Below the pieces are notes generated by a model that saw only the letters and a program-made list of their open reading frames with translations, was not told the origin of the DNA and did not search any database. This document shows, in pieces, positions 1-6,911 of a stretch of 29,009 nucleotides of DNA (positions are counted from its first letter, which is position 1; every line of letters starts with the position of its first letter). The position numbers were made by a program, and so were the translations under genes. The DNA comes from a virus: the IMG/VR virus record IMGVR_UViG_3300025000_000340, positions 1 to 29,009 of that record, one strand, 5' to 3'.

Positions 1-119
1 CAGGCTGCGCCGTTGCCCTGATCTGAGTCGTTTTCCCAAGTGACTTTATATGGAAATGGCTTGAGAGTTGGCACTGGCGCGTCGGTCCACGTGTGTTTGC
101 ACTTCGGGCAGGTCGGCAT
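1..119 (-). CDS. zinc-ribbon-like protein, N-terminal part (runs off window)
   Basis: The ATG at 119 overlaps the TAA stop of the preceding lipoprotein gene (TAATG), a typical phage translational coupling. The visible 39 residues begin MPTCPKCKHTW, a CxxC knuckle like the first half of a zinc ribbon. The frame stays open to the window edge. The second cysteine pair would lie outside the window, so zinc binding is inferred. Function is unknown; it is the last visible gene of the minus-strand late block. Confidence 0.55.
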   Translation of the reverse strand, partial: MPTCPKCKHTWTDAPVPTLKPFPYKVTWENDSDQGNGAA

Positions 120-460
120 TACTCCACCTCTTCAAACTCGCCTTGGCCAGCCGGTGAGACTGCGGCAGGCTCGAACGTCTCTTCTTTTGCCACCGGAACA
201 ACCGGAATGATGATATCCTCGCCCTTCTGCAACGATTCGACAACTTTCCCGATATTGCCCTCAAGCCAGTTTTTTGCCGCCTCGATCGCGCCGGAGAAAT
301 CGCCATCAGCTTTTTGGTCGGTGTCGGTTGAGTGGGTTGCCCCGGCTGCGTCAATCCGCATACTCGTGCCAGCCTCGAGGTGGATATCCGTCTGCCGGTT
401 GTTGACTGTGCAACCTGCCAGCAATCCTAATGCAATAACCCCTATCAATGTCTTTTTCAT
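119..460 (-). CDS. predicted lipoprotein, 113 aa
   Basis: The N-terminus MKKTLIGVIALGLLAGC is a textbook lipoprotein signal: two lysines, a hydrophobic core, and a lipobox LAGC with Cys17 as the lipidation site. The mature part is hydrophilic and acidic, with an Asp/Thr-rich stretch and a Glu-rich C-terminus (GEFEEVE). A purine-rich Shine-Dalgarno (GGGGGGAG) precedes the ATG. It lies in a row of small exported proteins downstream of the tailspike. Such proteins can act in lysis (outer spanin) or superinfection exclusion, but no family is recognised and there is no overlapping inner spanin. The export call is firm; the role is unknown. Confidence 0.8.
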   Translation of the reverse strand: MKKTLIGVIALGLLAGCTVNNRQTDIHLEAGTSMRIDAAGATHSTDTDQKADGDFSGAIEAAKNWLEGNIGKVVESLQKGEDIIIPVVPVAKEETFEPAAVSPAGQGEFEEVE

Positions 461-473
461 CTCTACTCCCCCC

Positions 474-842
474 TTAATTTCTCTTAAACCTGCTTGGCGA
501 AATCAGTAACCTGACTACATTCGACGGCTCTGATCGGTCTATGATAGTCGGATCGACAGGATCAACGGAGACAGCCCGGATAAAGAATCGCTGCGTCACT
601 TTGTCATCAAATGTTACGAGACCTGTAGCACCTCGTGCCGACTTTGGAATGCCTCCAATAACAACTACTGCATTATCCTGAGTAACAATTCCGGCATAGT
701 TGCATATCTCAAACCCGGTTATTTCCGCTTCCTCCGCTGCCGTGTAGGTCCAACCAAATGAGAGCGTTTTCGTGATTGTCGCTGCTTGAAGAAGTGTCGG
801 AAATGTCAGCAAGGCAATAACAAGAACCAGTATTTGTTTCAT
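474..842 (-). CDS. secreted fibronectin type III-like protein, 122 aa
   Basis: The signal peptide is MKQILVLVIALLTFPTLLQA, with likely signal peptidase I cleavage after LQA near residue 20. The remainder is about 100 residues of beta-rich sequence. It has a conserved Trp (FGWTY), a central FEICNY segment and a closing SEPSNVVRLL strand, the pattern of a single fibronectin type III domain. Such domains occur on phage structural proteins and exported carbohydrate-binding proteins. It sits 8 bases downstream of the HELRH lipoprotein gene and is probably co-transcribed with it. The family call is from pattern only. Confidence 0.7.
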   Translation of the reverse strand: MKQILVLVIALLTFPTLLQAATITKTLSFGWTYTAAEEAEITGFEICNYAGIVTQDNAVVVIGGIPKSARGATGLVTFDDKVTQRFFIRAVSVDPVDPTIIDRSEPSNVVRLLISPSRFKRN

Positions 843-850
843 AATTTCTC

Positions 851-1195
851 CTATTTGTACCCCATGCAGTGTCGCAACTCATGTTGCAATTGAAAATCAA
901 AACCGCTATACCAAATCTCGCATCCCTTCACCCCACCAGTATTGTCATATGAAACCATGCAGCATGCCGGGACTATGCCAAAATTAAGGAAAACCGATGC
1001 CACTGACAGCCACGGTTTGTACGGCCAGGTCGCTTTGTGGCAGGCTATTGAGGTCGTTACAAAATTTCCTTTGTGGACAATGAGGTTCATCTCAGCAAGC
1101 GGGGTCTCGTTGGTTACTCCTTTCTGTAACGTACGCCCAGGCATCGGAGCGCAGGATGACATGAGCAGAGCGAGGATGGCTATCAGGCGGATCAT
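851..1195 (-). CDS. predicted lipoprotein ending in an HEXXH motif, 114 aa
   Basis: An N-terminal hydrophobic segment (MIRLIAILALLMSSC) ends at Cys15 in a weak lipobox (MSSC). The protein is cysteine-rich (Cys52, 78, 79, 92, 110). Residues 105-109 read HELRH, the HEXXH zinc metallopeptidase signature, followed by CMGYK and the stop. The glycine spacing matches the start of HEXXHxxG, but the chain ends where a third ligand would be expected. It overlaps the upstream gene by ATGA. It could be a small cell-wall or peptide hydrolase used in lysis, or simply carry a chance motif; activity is unproven. Confidence 0.7.
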   Translation of the reverse strand: MIRLIAILALLMSSCAPMPGRTLQKGVTNETPLAEMNLIVHKGNFVTTSIACHKATWPYKPWLSVASVFLNFGIVPACCMVSYDNTGGVKGCEIWYSGFDFQLQHELRHCMGYK

Positions 1196-1455
1196 GCCCC
1201 CACCACCCGGTCATCTCTGGCCTGTCCCTCAGCGCTCCCGTCAACCGACCGAACAATCATCCCACGCGGCCCGATCCGAATCTTCGCTGTCGGCACCAGA
1301 ACCTCCAAATCGACACTGGCGTTGCCGGTGAACTCGGGGATGGCCTGGAACTCTGCACCGAGTGGGGCCTGGAAGTTGCCGGTAGGGAAGGTTGTGCCGG
1401 TGAAGGGGCCGTCTATGCCGAGGGGACCGGGGAATTGTGTTGTTACGAGTTTCAT
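1192..1455 (-). CDS. hypothetical protein, 87 aa
   Basis: This is a small proline- and glycine-rich protein beginning MKLVTTQFPGPLGIDGP and ending in a charged tail. There is no signal peptide, membrane segment or recognised motif. It lies 9 bases downstream of the tailspike stop, and its stop overlaps the start of the HELRH lipoprotein gene (ATGA). The position right after the tailspike suggests a minor virion or tail-associated product, but that is context only. Confidence 0.65.
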   Translation of the reverse strand: MKLVTTQFPGPLGIDGPFTGTTFPTGNFQAPLGAEFQAIPEFTGNASVDLEVLVPTAKIRIGPRGMIVRSVDGSAEGQARDDRVVGA

Positions 1456-1464
1456 ATTTTCCCC

Positions 1465-4155
1465 TTAGTAAATTTCTGGTGTGCCAGCATCCAACAGCGG
1501 ACTGCTTGGTAGCAACGTGTAATCACCTTGACTGAGATAATTTGCAGAATCTCCGGTAAATGCCGCGTTCGGCTCGGTGATTGCCCAGGCTCCATCAGTG
1601 CGGATAAATTCCATATATTCCGAGAAGGTCTTCGACCCTAAGCCGAATGTCTGAAGTAGGGTCTTAAAACCTGCAATGGTGCCCCCAAAAGTCGGACCAG
1701 TACCGTGGAACAGCATGATAACGAAGTTTGGCCCGCCGCAGCACCGTGCGGCAATGGCGAACGTTTCATCATCGACATTAGGGATATTCATCTGTGTAGA
1801 TGTAAATTCGTACAGATTTACAGGATCACCATATTTATACATTACTCCGTCATTAATCGTTGTACCGTTGGCAGCAGCAGCGCCAACTATATTGGAGTTA
1901 TCCTTCAACAGTGCCTCGACACTCGCCCTGCCCGTCCCATAAGCAGTACAGTAGGTTTTGCATACGTAGGCTGGTGATGGTGGGTCGATGGTTGTTCCGG
2001 TAATTGCGTTGCTGCCGTTTCGGTCTGATCCTGTATTAACATACGCCTCAAGATCAAGAATGGATTCCGTGACTTCAAAACGATTATATGCCGTGTCGTC
2101 CCACACTGCTATGTGAGCAGTTGAGATAGATTGAGCAGTTACATTAGCAAGGCAAAGGGAGAGCATGTAGTCGCTGTTTACAGCCCCTGCGGTGATATAT
2201 TTTGTGCACGTCACCACCCCATCGCCTACAGAATTTCCGTGTAATACAGTAATAATACTGACGAGAGTCGGATAGGTAGTCAGGTCGAAACCTTCTGTCA
2301 CGCCGTTTATCGTGACAGATAATGTCCCTGTCCACATCGATGAATCCCCTGTCCGTGTCCCTGCGATAGTCAGCGTTGGAGATGTTCCTGTCGCTGAAAT
2401 TGTAAACGCACTTAGCGTGGAAAGGTTTGAGTGAGTTGCCCCGTGGCATCCTATTTCATTACCATCTGCAATCAACGCTCTCATCGTGTCAATTTCCAAT
2501 GCAGTTGGACGAGTTTGAGATACTGCACTATGGATATCCACGTAATGTGATACCTTTATCTCAGGATTAAGCGCTGCTGCATCCGCCACCGAGATATCCA
2601 AATTGTTACGGTCGTCAAAACGGATTACCAAATCTCCAATAGAGTCATTTTTTGGTGTTGTAAACTCTGGATCAATACTCGCAATGCTACCTGTGACGAC
2701 TGATTTATTGCTCGTATCAAATGTTTTTATACTGGTTGCCTTGGGTTGCCCATGATAATAACAATTCGTTACTACCGGGGCCTTGCTGCTTGCCCCAGAT
2801 TTTATCGGATGAACCCCGAAAAATATTGAATCCGATACGTTTATGGTAGTTGCAGCTGAATTTCCAATATCAAGAAAGCTCTCTGTAAGGGCAGCCCCAG
2901 TTCCCAATACAACACACTTGTTCATTCCAACTGTACTTCCAGCGGGGATACTGTTTATGCACCCTGCATGGTCAAAAACACAGTAATTTAAATACAATTC
3001 AGCGGCGGCAGTGAGATATAATGGGCGTGAGTTTTTGTTAGTCGCAAACGACTTGTGGAATTTAGATCTACTGAATGTATGCTTTCCACCGGATATAGTC
3101 GGTGGGGATGTATAGATATCCCAAGGATAAAATTGGACATCTATCCACTGTGTTTCGCCCGCTGCGCCCAGCAGCAATGGATTGATAAACTCCTGAAATG
3201 TGAATTTATGCTTGATATTTATAAACTTTGCGACACCAGCTGTATGCGTCGTTCTTATCCTCCCGTCAATCGTCACCAAACCGCTATGTCCAGCTGTTTT
3301 ACTGCCCTGAACAACAACCCCTTTAGATACATCAAAATTGGTGGTGTAGGTTTTCCCTGCTGCTCCACCTGAAACCTCTATCACATCACCAGCAGATGCG
3401 GCAGTATGGGCCAGAGCCAGGGTTGTCTTGGCGTTTGCCCAGGACAGCCCATCTCCTGTCCCGGTGGCCGCTGAATCCACATACCAATCTGGCGTAGCAA
3501 GTGGCTCGGGATCGGGCATTGGATAGGGACCGATATTGGATGGAATGGTGCCGGACGGCTCATAGCCAATCGTAAAGCGAGTCCCAATGGGGAGAAGGAA
3601 AGAGGTATCGGCGCTGCCGTAATGTGTTGCTCCATCTGCCACACTATACCCAACCTCGTTGGCATAGTTCGTTCCGCTCCCATCCACTCGCTCAGTGATA
3701 GTCGTACCAACCAACCCTGTCAGGTGATGGCCATTACCCGAAGCATCCAACTCAGTCGTCTGGCCGACATTAACGCCCGGCCAGTACGCCCACAGAACGC
3801 CATCGAGAAACGCTCGCACATCGCAGCAATCAGGGCCGGGGAATGTAAGCGTGCCATTGACTGTGCAGGTCGGCAGATCGCCGGTTGCGGTGAATGTGTG
3901 CGCTGTGGTCAGGCCGGTTACTAGGGCACTGCCTGCGCCGGAGAAGCCGCTGGACTTTACTTGCTGGGTGGTGTGGCTCGAGGGCGGGAGGTATGCTCGG
4001 AGTTTGCTGTCGATGATGTCGGTGCGGTACCAGGCCAGCAAGTTCTCGGTATCGGGGTACAGCCCTGCGTCACCGCCGGCAGCCAAGCCGGAGCCGAACT
4101 GCTGGCCGAACGGCTCGTTGATTAAAGAGCGGAACGGGTCGAAGAAAGCAGACAT
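1465..4155 (-). CDS. tailspike: parallel beta-helix with an inserted CE4/NodB deacetylase-like domain
   Basis: Receptor-binding tail protein of 896 aa. I chose the ATG at 4155 because AGGAG lies 7 bases upstream and it falls just after the previous stop; an in-frame ATG at 4173 would add six residues. Residues below are numbered from 4173. Residues 1-225 form an N-terminal part with a DASGNGHHLTG segment. At about 228 (DWYVDSAATGTGDGLSWANA) a right-handed parallel beta-helix of pectate-lyase type begins and runs to about 505 (SIDPEF). Residues 513-865 resemble a polysaccharide deacetylase: RFDD (Asp520, Asp521) like motif 1, EIGCHGATH (His577, His581) like motif 2, and FVIMLFHGTG (His823) like the C-terminal catalytic His. 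The helix then resumes with a closing repeat, DYTLLPSSPLLDAGT. This suggests that it binds and deacetylates host surface polysaccharide. Confidence 0.85.
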   Translation of the reverse strand: MSAFFDPFRSLINEPFGQQFGSGLAAGGDAGLYPDTENLLAWYRTDIIDSKLRAYLPPSSHTTQQVKSSGFSGAGSALVTGLTTAHTFTATGDLPTCTVNGTLTFPGPDCCDVRAFLDGVLWAYWPGVNVGQTTELDASGNGHHLTGLVGTTITERVDGSGTNYANEVGYSVADGATHYGSADTSFLLPIGTRFTIGYEPSGTIPSNIGPYPMPDPEPLATPDWYVDSAATGTGDGLSWANAKTTLALAHTAASAGDVIEVSGGAAGKTYTTNFDVSKGVVVQGSKTAGHSGLVTIDGRIRTTHTAGVAKFINIKHKFTFQEFINPLLLGAAGETQWIDVQFYPWDIYTSPPTISGGKHTFSRSKFHKSFATNKNSRPLYLTAAAELYLNYCVFDHAGCINSIPAGSTVGMNKCVVLGTGAALTESFLDIGNSAATTINVSDSIFFGVHPIKSGASSKAPVVTNCYYHGQPKATSIKTFDTSNKSVVTGSIASIDPEFTTPKNDSIGDLVIRFDDRNNLDISVADAAALNPEIKVSHYVDIHSAVSQTRPTALEIDTMRALIADGNEIGCHGATHSNLSTLSAFTISATGTSPTLTIAGTRTGDSSMWTGTLSVTINGVTEGFDLTTYPTLVSIITVLHGNSVGDGVVTCTKYITAGAVNSDYMLSLCLANVTAQSISTAHIAVWDDTAYNRFEVTESILDLEAYVNTGSDRNGSNAITGTTIDPPSPAYVCKTYCTAYGTGRASVEALLKDNSNIVGAAAANGTTINDGVMYKYGDPVNLYEFTSTQMNIPNVDDETFAIAARCCGGPNFVIMLFHGTGPTFGGTIAGFKTLLQTFGLGSKTFSEYMEFIRTDGAWAITEPNAAFTGDSANYLSQGDYTLLPSSPLLDAGTPEIY

Positions 4156-4156
4156 C

Positions 4157-4474
4157 TCAATACTCCTGCTCAACCAGAGCGACGCCGATGGTGGCGCCTA
4201 CCGACTCCGTCTTGACGAACTGCAGCCTGATGGGGCTGGGGATAGTGATCGGCTGGGAGGTGGCGGTGATGGTCACCGCGGTGCCGAAGGCGTCGTAGAG
4301 CGGCAGGACGGCGGTCGCCTCCCCGACTGCATTCATCGCTGTGACGATGTTGACCGCGATCGTGTTGGCTCCGAACGGGCCGACTGCGTGGATAGTCTTC
4401 GGGAAGGGTCCACGAGTGAGGTGGATGACGTCCGAGGTCTTGGCTGTGGTCTGCGGGGTGATTATGTCGCCCAT
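4157..4474 (-). CDS. hypothetical structural-region protein, 105 aa
   Basis: A Thr/Val/Ile-rich protein with alternating hydrophobic residues that looks all-beta. There is no signal peptide and no recognised motif. It ends one base before the chosen tailspike start, and the tailspike Shine-Dalgarno is embedded in its last codons, implying translational coupling. Lying between an unidentified 173-residue protein and the tailspike, it could be a small virion, decoration or tail-adaptor protein. That assignment rests on position only. Confidence 0.7.
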   Translation of the reverse strand: MGDIITPQTTAKTSDVIHLTRGPFPKTIHAVGPFGANTIAVNIVTAMNAVGEATAVLPLYDAFGTAVTITATSQPITIPSPIRLQFVKTESVGATIGVALVEQEY

Positions 4475-4491
4475 GGGGGTGCTCCTATATG

Positions 4492-5010
4492 TTAGAAGTT
4501 GATACTCACATTAATCTGCGTGGCGTTGGTCTGGTTGTCTTCCTTACTCTCTTTAGGGATCAGGCCGCCCCAGGCCACCGTCGACTTAATCGCTTCCAGC
4601 CGGGTGCTGGCAGGGGTGCCGTCGCTGTACACCAACTCGTCCAGGACCTCGAGGTAGGCCTCTGCCTGGATCCGGGCCTTGGCTTTGAACGGCAGACCGT
4701 TTTCGCGGACGTCGCGGATGGTCAGGGCCAGTTCTCTCCTGAAGATCGGCGAGTGGGCCAGGACCTCGTAGTCGTCAAAGGTGAGATTGTAACGAGGCAA
4801 GACAGCGTCGAGGTCTTCCACCCCCAAGGCCAGGTCGAGGATGAGGCGAGGGTCCCAGCGGTTAGGGGTTGCAGGGGAGGTCAGGTTGAGACGGGTTGCA
4901 TTTGAGGGGATAAGTACTGCTGGGAGGTCGGGGGTCATGCCCTCGAAGTCGCTGTCCAATAAGTCGGCGAGGTCGTCTTCGAGCAAGGTGTGATGGCTTG
5001 TCAGGTTCAT
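4492..5010 (-). CDS. conserved-looking phage protein, 172 aa (late block)
   Basis: A mostly helical, acidic protein. Its middle (DLALGVEDLDAVLPRYNLTFDDYEVLAHSP, roughly) followed by FRRELALTIRDVRENGLPFKAKARIQAEA and a WGGLIPK segment resembles hypothetical proteins I recall from podovirus-like structural or packaging modules. I cannot name a family. The C-terminus ends QINVSINF. The ATG at 5010 is preferred; a TTG at 5046 would extend it by 12 residues, and neither start has a good Shine-Dalgarno. It is the first minus-strand gene after the divergent region. A role in packaging or head assembly is possible but unproven. Confidence 0.7.
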   Translation of the reverse strand: MNLTSHHTLLEDDLADLLDSDFEGMTPDLPAVLIPSNATRLNLTSPATPNRWDPRLILDLALGVEDLDAVLPRYNLTFDDYEVLAHSPIFRRELALTIRDVRENGLPFKAKARIQAEAYLEVLDELVYSDGTPASTRLEAIKSTVAWGGLIPKESKEDNQTNATQINVSINF

Positions 5011-5434
5011 ACTAAAGGTGGTAGCGTGTTTGCGGAGAAAATGCAAGAGAAAAGTAACAGGATGATACGGAGTGCGGGATTTATTTGGTAGGGTTTTCGG
5101 GGTAAGGGCTTCGGATTTTAGGTGGTTTGGGGTGCGTGGATTGGTTTACGGAAATTTGCTGTAAAAACACTAGGTTATATTTTGGAGGGAGGGATTTTTG
5201 GAGTAAGTACGGGGGTTTACGTGGATTGGGGTCTGGGGGAAGTTTTCCTAACAGAAGGTATGAAATGAAGACCCACCGACCTCCCCCCTTGCCCCCCAGG
5301 CACCCTTCCCCGATATCACGGAGGCCCCTACCCTCTCCCCGCCCGGCGCCCTGGTATCCTCAAACGAAATTCCCCGGCAACCGTCCATGTACGTCTGCAC
5401 CTGGTCAAGTTATGATCCCGGCCCGAGCTGAGAA

Positions 5435-5502
5435 AGTAAACCGAGTATCAAAGCAAACGGATTAACATTGTAAACCAAACAACGAAATAAAAGAGTAAAC
5501 CC
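5435..5502 (+). repeat. GTAAACC boxes upstream of the early promoter
   Basis: Three GTAAACC boxes lie at 5435-5442 (AGTAAACC), 5468-5476 (TTGTAAACC) and 5494-5502 (AGTAAACCC). The last starts 22 bases before the -35 hexamer, as in the related site upstream of the tRNA and the AGTAAACCC sequence at 13042. They are candidate activator or repressor sites. Confidence 0.5.
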
Positions 5503-5515
5503 TTTCACTTTTCTC

Positions 5516-5544
5516 TTGTATCTTTGTGATACATCGAATAATAT
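5516..5544 (+). promoter_or_regulatory. candidate sigma70-type early promoter with internal palindrome
   Basis: TTGTAT (5516-5521), a 17-base spacer and TAATAT (5539-5544) form a plausible promoter about 50 bases before the first early gene. TGTATC-N5-GATACA (5517-5533), a perfect inverted repeat, overlaps the -35 and spacer, a typical place for a repressor operator. Confidence 0.5.
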
Positions 5545-5594
5545 TAATTATAGAGATTGATTGAGAATAACCTCAACTTAAGGAGATGGACATT

Positions 5595-5936
5595 ATGAAG
5601 AAAGCAACCGGCCGCACTAAAGAAAGAGAGTACAGCATAATCCTAGAAAACCTTAGAATGGTCGCTAAAACAAGAGGCTATAAAGTAGATGAGTGTGAAG
5701 AGTATTTCGAGATTTACAGCCCGGTAAATCCTTTCCCATCTATGCAGGTATGGAAAGACGACACTGAGTGTGTGATTGTAAAGGCAAGGATTGACGACGA
5801 TGATCTGTTTTTCGAGGAGCAATTCAACGGACTTGAAAATGCCTTGTCCGCCTTTATGTTACTTGACCAAACGACTAAAGCAATCGCAGAACAGGTGAAA
5901 AAGAACGTACTTAACTTGTTCGGCAAACTCATGTAA
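5595..5936 (+). CDS. hypothetical early protein, 113 aa
   Basis: First gene of the plus-strand early block. The ATG at 5595 is preferred over the one at 5586 because AAGGAG at 5580-5585 sits 9 bases upstream of it. The protein begins MKKATGRTKERE, has a short acidic DDDD stretch, and ends in a helical, lysine-containing tail. It contains no cysteine motif, membrane segment or recognised domain. As the first early product after the promoter at 5516-5544 it may act on host functions, which is inference from position. Confidence 0.7.
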   Translation: MKKATGRTKEREYSIILENLRMVAKTRGYKVDECEEYFEIYSPVNPFPSMQVWKDDTECVIVKARIDDDDLFFEEQFNGLENALSAFMLLDQTTKAIAEQVKKNVLNLFGKLM

Positions 5937-5950
5937 ACCCAAACAACCGA

Positions 5951-5970
5951 GCCGGGCGGGATATCCCGGC
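5951..5970 (+). other. short GC-rich stem-loop between genes
   Basis: GCCGGG (5951-5956) and CCCGGC (5965-5970) can form a six-pair stem with an 8-base loop, between the stop at 5936 and the start at 5984. No T-run follows, so it is not a typical terminator. It may affect mRNA processing or stability. Confidence 0.35.
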
Positions 5971-5983
5971 AAAGGTGGAGAAG

Positions 5984-6217
5984 ATGAAAACGGAAACCTA
6001 CGAATTACCGAGTTTTTGGGCTGCCCCTCTTATCAATGGCGACTACTCAGGCATGGAAGATGATGATATCCAAGCGCTTGAACAATGGTTGGAGAAAGAG
6101 AAACCAGGCCATTGTTGCGATGTTTCGGAAAACTCTTTCTTTGCCTGGCGGCACGATGCGAGCGCCTATGTCCTGGCTTGCGATTGCTCGGAGTTTACCT
6201 TTATAATTGGAGATTGA
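5984..6217 (+). CDS. small DUF6926-like protein, 77 aa
   Basis: The sequence begins MKTETYELPSFWAAPLINGD. The LPSFWAxxLINGDYSGMEDDD pattern and a later WRHDASAY match small accessory proteins of phages and plasmids that I recall as DUF6926; the family number is from memory. It contains Cys-Cys and C-D-C clusters near the end. I chose the ATG at 5984 over a GTG at 5975 because AAAGG at 5971-5975 gives normal spacing. The family has no known biochemical function. Confidence 0.7.
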   Translation: MKTETYELPSFWAAPLINGDYSGMEDDDIQALEQWLEKEKPGHCCDVSENSFFAWRHDASAYVLACDCSEFTFIIGD

Positions 6218-6221
6218 TATT

Positions 6222-6395
6222 ATGAAAATCTTATGCAAAACCCTAGGAATAAAATTCAATCTTGACCTCGAAACTATAGCAATAAATGGCAGGCTTATTA
6301 TACGCAATCGCGGATACATTGTTACATCAATACCGGCTGACAGCAGAACCGCTATTGAATACATGAACCGCGTAAACAGGAGGATTAAATCATGA
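6222..6395 (+). CDS. hypothetical small basic protein, 57 aa
   Basis: The start is set by GGAG at 6209-6212, nine bases before the ATG. The 57-residue product begins MKILCKTLGIKF and ends in an arginine-rich tail (NRVNRRIKS), with net positive charge. It has no recognised motif. It overlaps the next gene by ATGA, so it is part of the 5595-7794 string of small coupled genes. Confidence 0.6.
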   Translation: MKILCKTLGIKFNLDLETIAINGRLIIRNRGYIVTSIPADSRTAIEYMNRVNRRIKS

Positions 6396-6508
6396 AGGGC
6401 CTTATCTGCATACTCCTAGCCGTTCTGCTCTATGCCGGACACTTGGCAATTATCAAGGTTTCCGCGCTTATTGAACCAATAACCTCAGCGCTTGAGGTGA
6501 TGAAATGA
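6392..6508 (+). CDS. tiny membrane protein, 38 aa
   Basis: It starts at ATG 6392, inside the previous stop, with AGGAG 5' of it. The product begins MKGLICILLAVLLYAGHLA, one hydrophobic helix followed by a short amphipathic tail. A single-pass small membrane protein or uncleaved signal anchor is likely. It ends in an ATGA overlap with the next gene. Its role is unknown; early membrane peptides of phages often affect superinfection or host membrane proteins. Confidence 0.55.
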   Translation: MKGLICILLAVLLYAGHLAIIKVSALIEPITSALEVMK

Positions 6509-6681
6509 ACGAAGAACAGATGAACGAAATAAGACTCATGAAAACAAGACTCCCGTTTCGCATTGTTTGGGGAATGCTCCACAAAGACCCACCACATACA
6601 TTCTCTGTACATGCAGACTATGACAACCGAAAGATGAATAAAGCCGCCCGATCTGGACATTATGTAGTCAAAGCACAATAG
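6505..6681 (+). CDS. hypothetical small basic protein, 58 aa
   Basis: Coupled to the upstream membrane peptide by ATGA; GAGGTG lies upstream. The product starts MNEEQMNEIRLMKTRLPFRI and has a central HKDPPHTFSVHADYD stretch rich in His and Asp. No domain is recognised. Its TAG stop is the first base triplet of a 17-base stop/ribosome-site/start cassette that recurs after the next gene. Confidence 0.55.
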   Translation: MNEEQMNEIRLMKTRLPFRIVWGMLHKDPPHTFSVHADYDNRKMNKAARSGHYVVKAQ

Positions 6682-6695
6682 GAGAAATGATATGA
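6679..6695 (+). repeat. 17-bp stop/RBS/start cassette, copy 1 (copy 2 at 6899-6915)
   Basis: TAGGAGAAATGATATGA occurs identically here and at 6899-6915. In both places the TAG is the stop of the upstream gene, GGAG is the ribosome site, and the final ATG is the next start. The exact repeat implies duplication or gene insertion by recombination at these junctions. Confidence 0.75.
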
Positions 6696-6901
6696 GAACA
6701 GAGCACATCAAATCAGTAACGGTGCCCGACGGTTTTCTCGGTGCAACCATTCAAATCAACCTATGTTACGATCCAGAAAGCAAGAAAACACTTGGAGTAT
6801 GGACCGGCGGAACATTTACAAGTCAAGTTCCACTTGCAGTCGATGCGTCCGAAGCACTTTGGCTCATCAATAATCATCCGGCCTGCAAACAATTAAGGTA
6901 G
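6692..6901 (+). CDS. hypothetical protein, 69 aa
   Basis: Bracketed by two copies of the same stop/ribosome-site/start cassette, as if inserted as a unit. The product begins MRTEHIKSVTVPDGF, is beta-rich in the middle (GVWTGGTFTSQVPL) and contains a C-terminal helix. No family is recognised. The flanking repeats suggest that the gene may have been acquired by, or could be lost through, homologous recombination between them. Confidence 0.6.
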   Translation: MRTEHIKSVTVPDGFLGATIQINLCYDPESKKTLGVWTGGTFTSQVPLAVDASEALWLINNHPACKQLR

Positions 6902-6911
6902 GAGAAATGAT

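Larger units (their letters stand above)
5011..5594. other. divergent intergenic control region with G/C strand switch
   Basis: About 580 bases separate the minus-strand late block from the plus-strand early genes. From about 5061 to 5240 the plus strand is very G-rich and C-poor, with runs able to form G-quadruplexes at 5076-5108 and 5187-5239. From about 5271 to 5360 it turns strongly C-rich. CTGGGGGAAG at 5232-5241 can pair imperfectly with 5288-5299. After 5430 the sequence is AT-rich and holds AGTAAACC boxes and a promoter. No convincing gene lies inside. Confidence 0.6.

Noticed and set aside
4153-4173. Tailspike start at ATG 4173
   Set aside because: It would overlap the upstream gene by 17 bases, while ATG 4155 has AGGAG at ideal spacing. 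Kept only as an alternative.
5127-5465. 112-codon open frame in the divergent control region
   Set aside because: Its translation is low-complexity Pro/Arg/Ser from the C-rich tract, it has no credible ribosome site and it crosses the AGTAAACC box at 5435. Best seen as chance.
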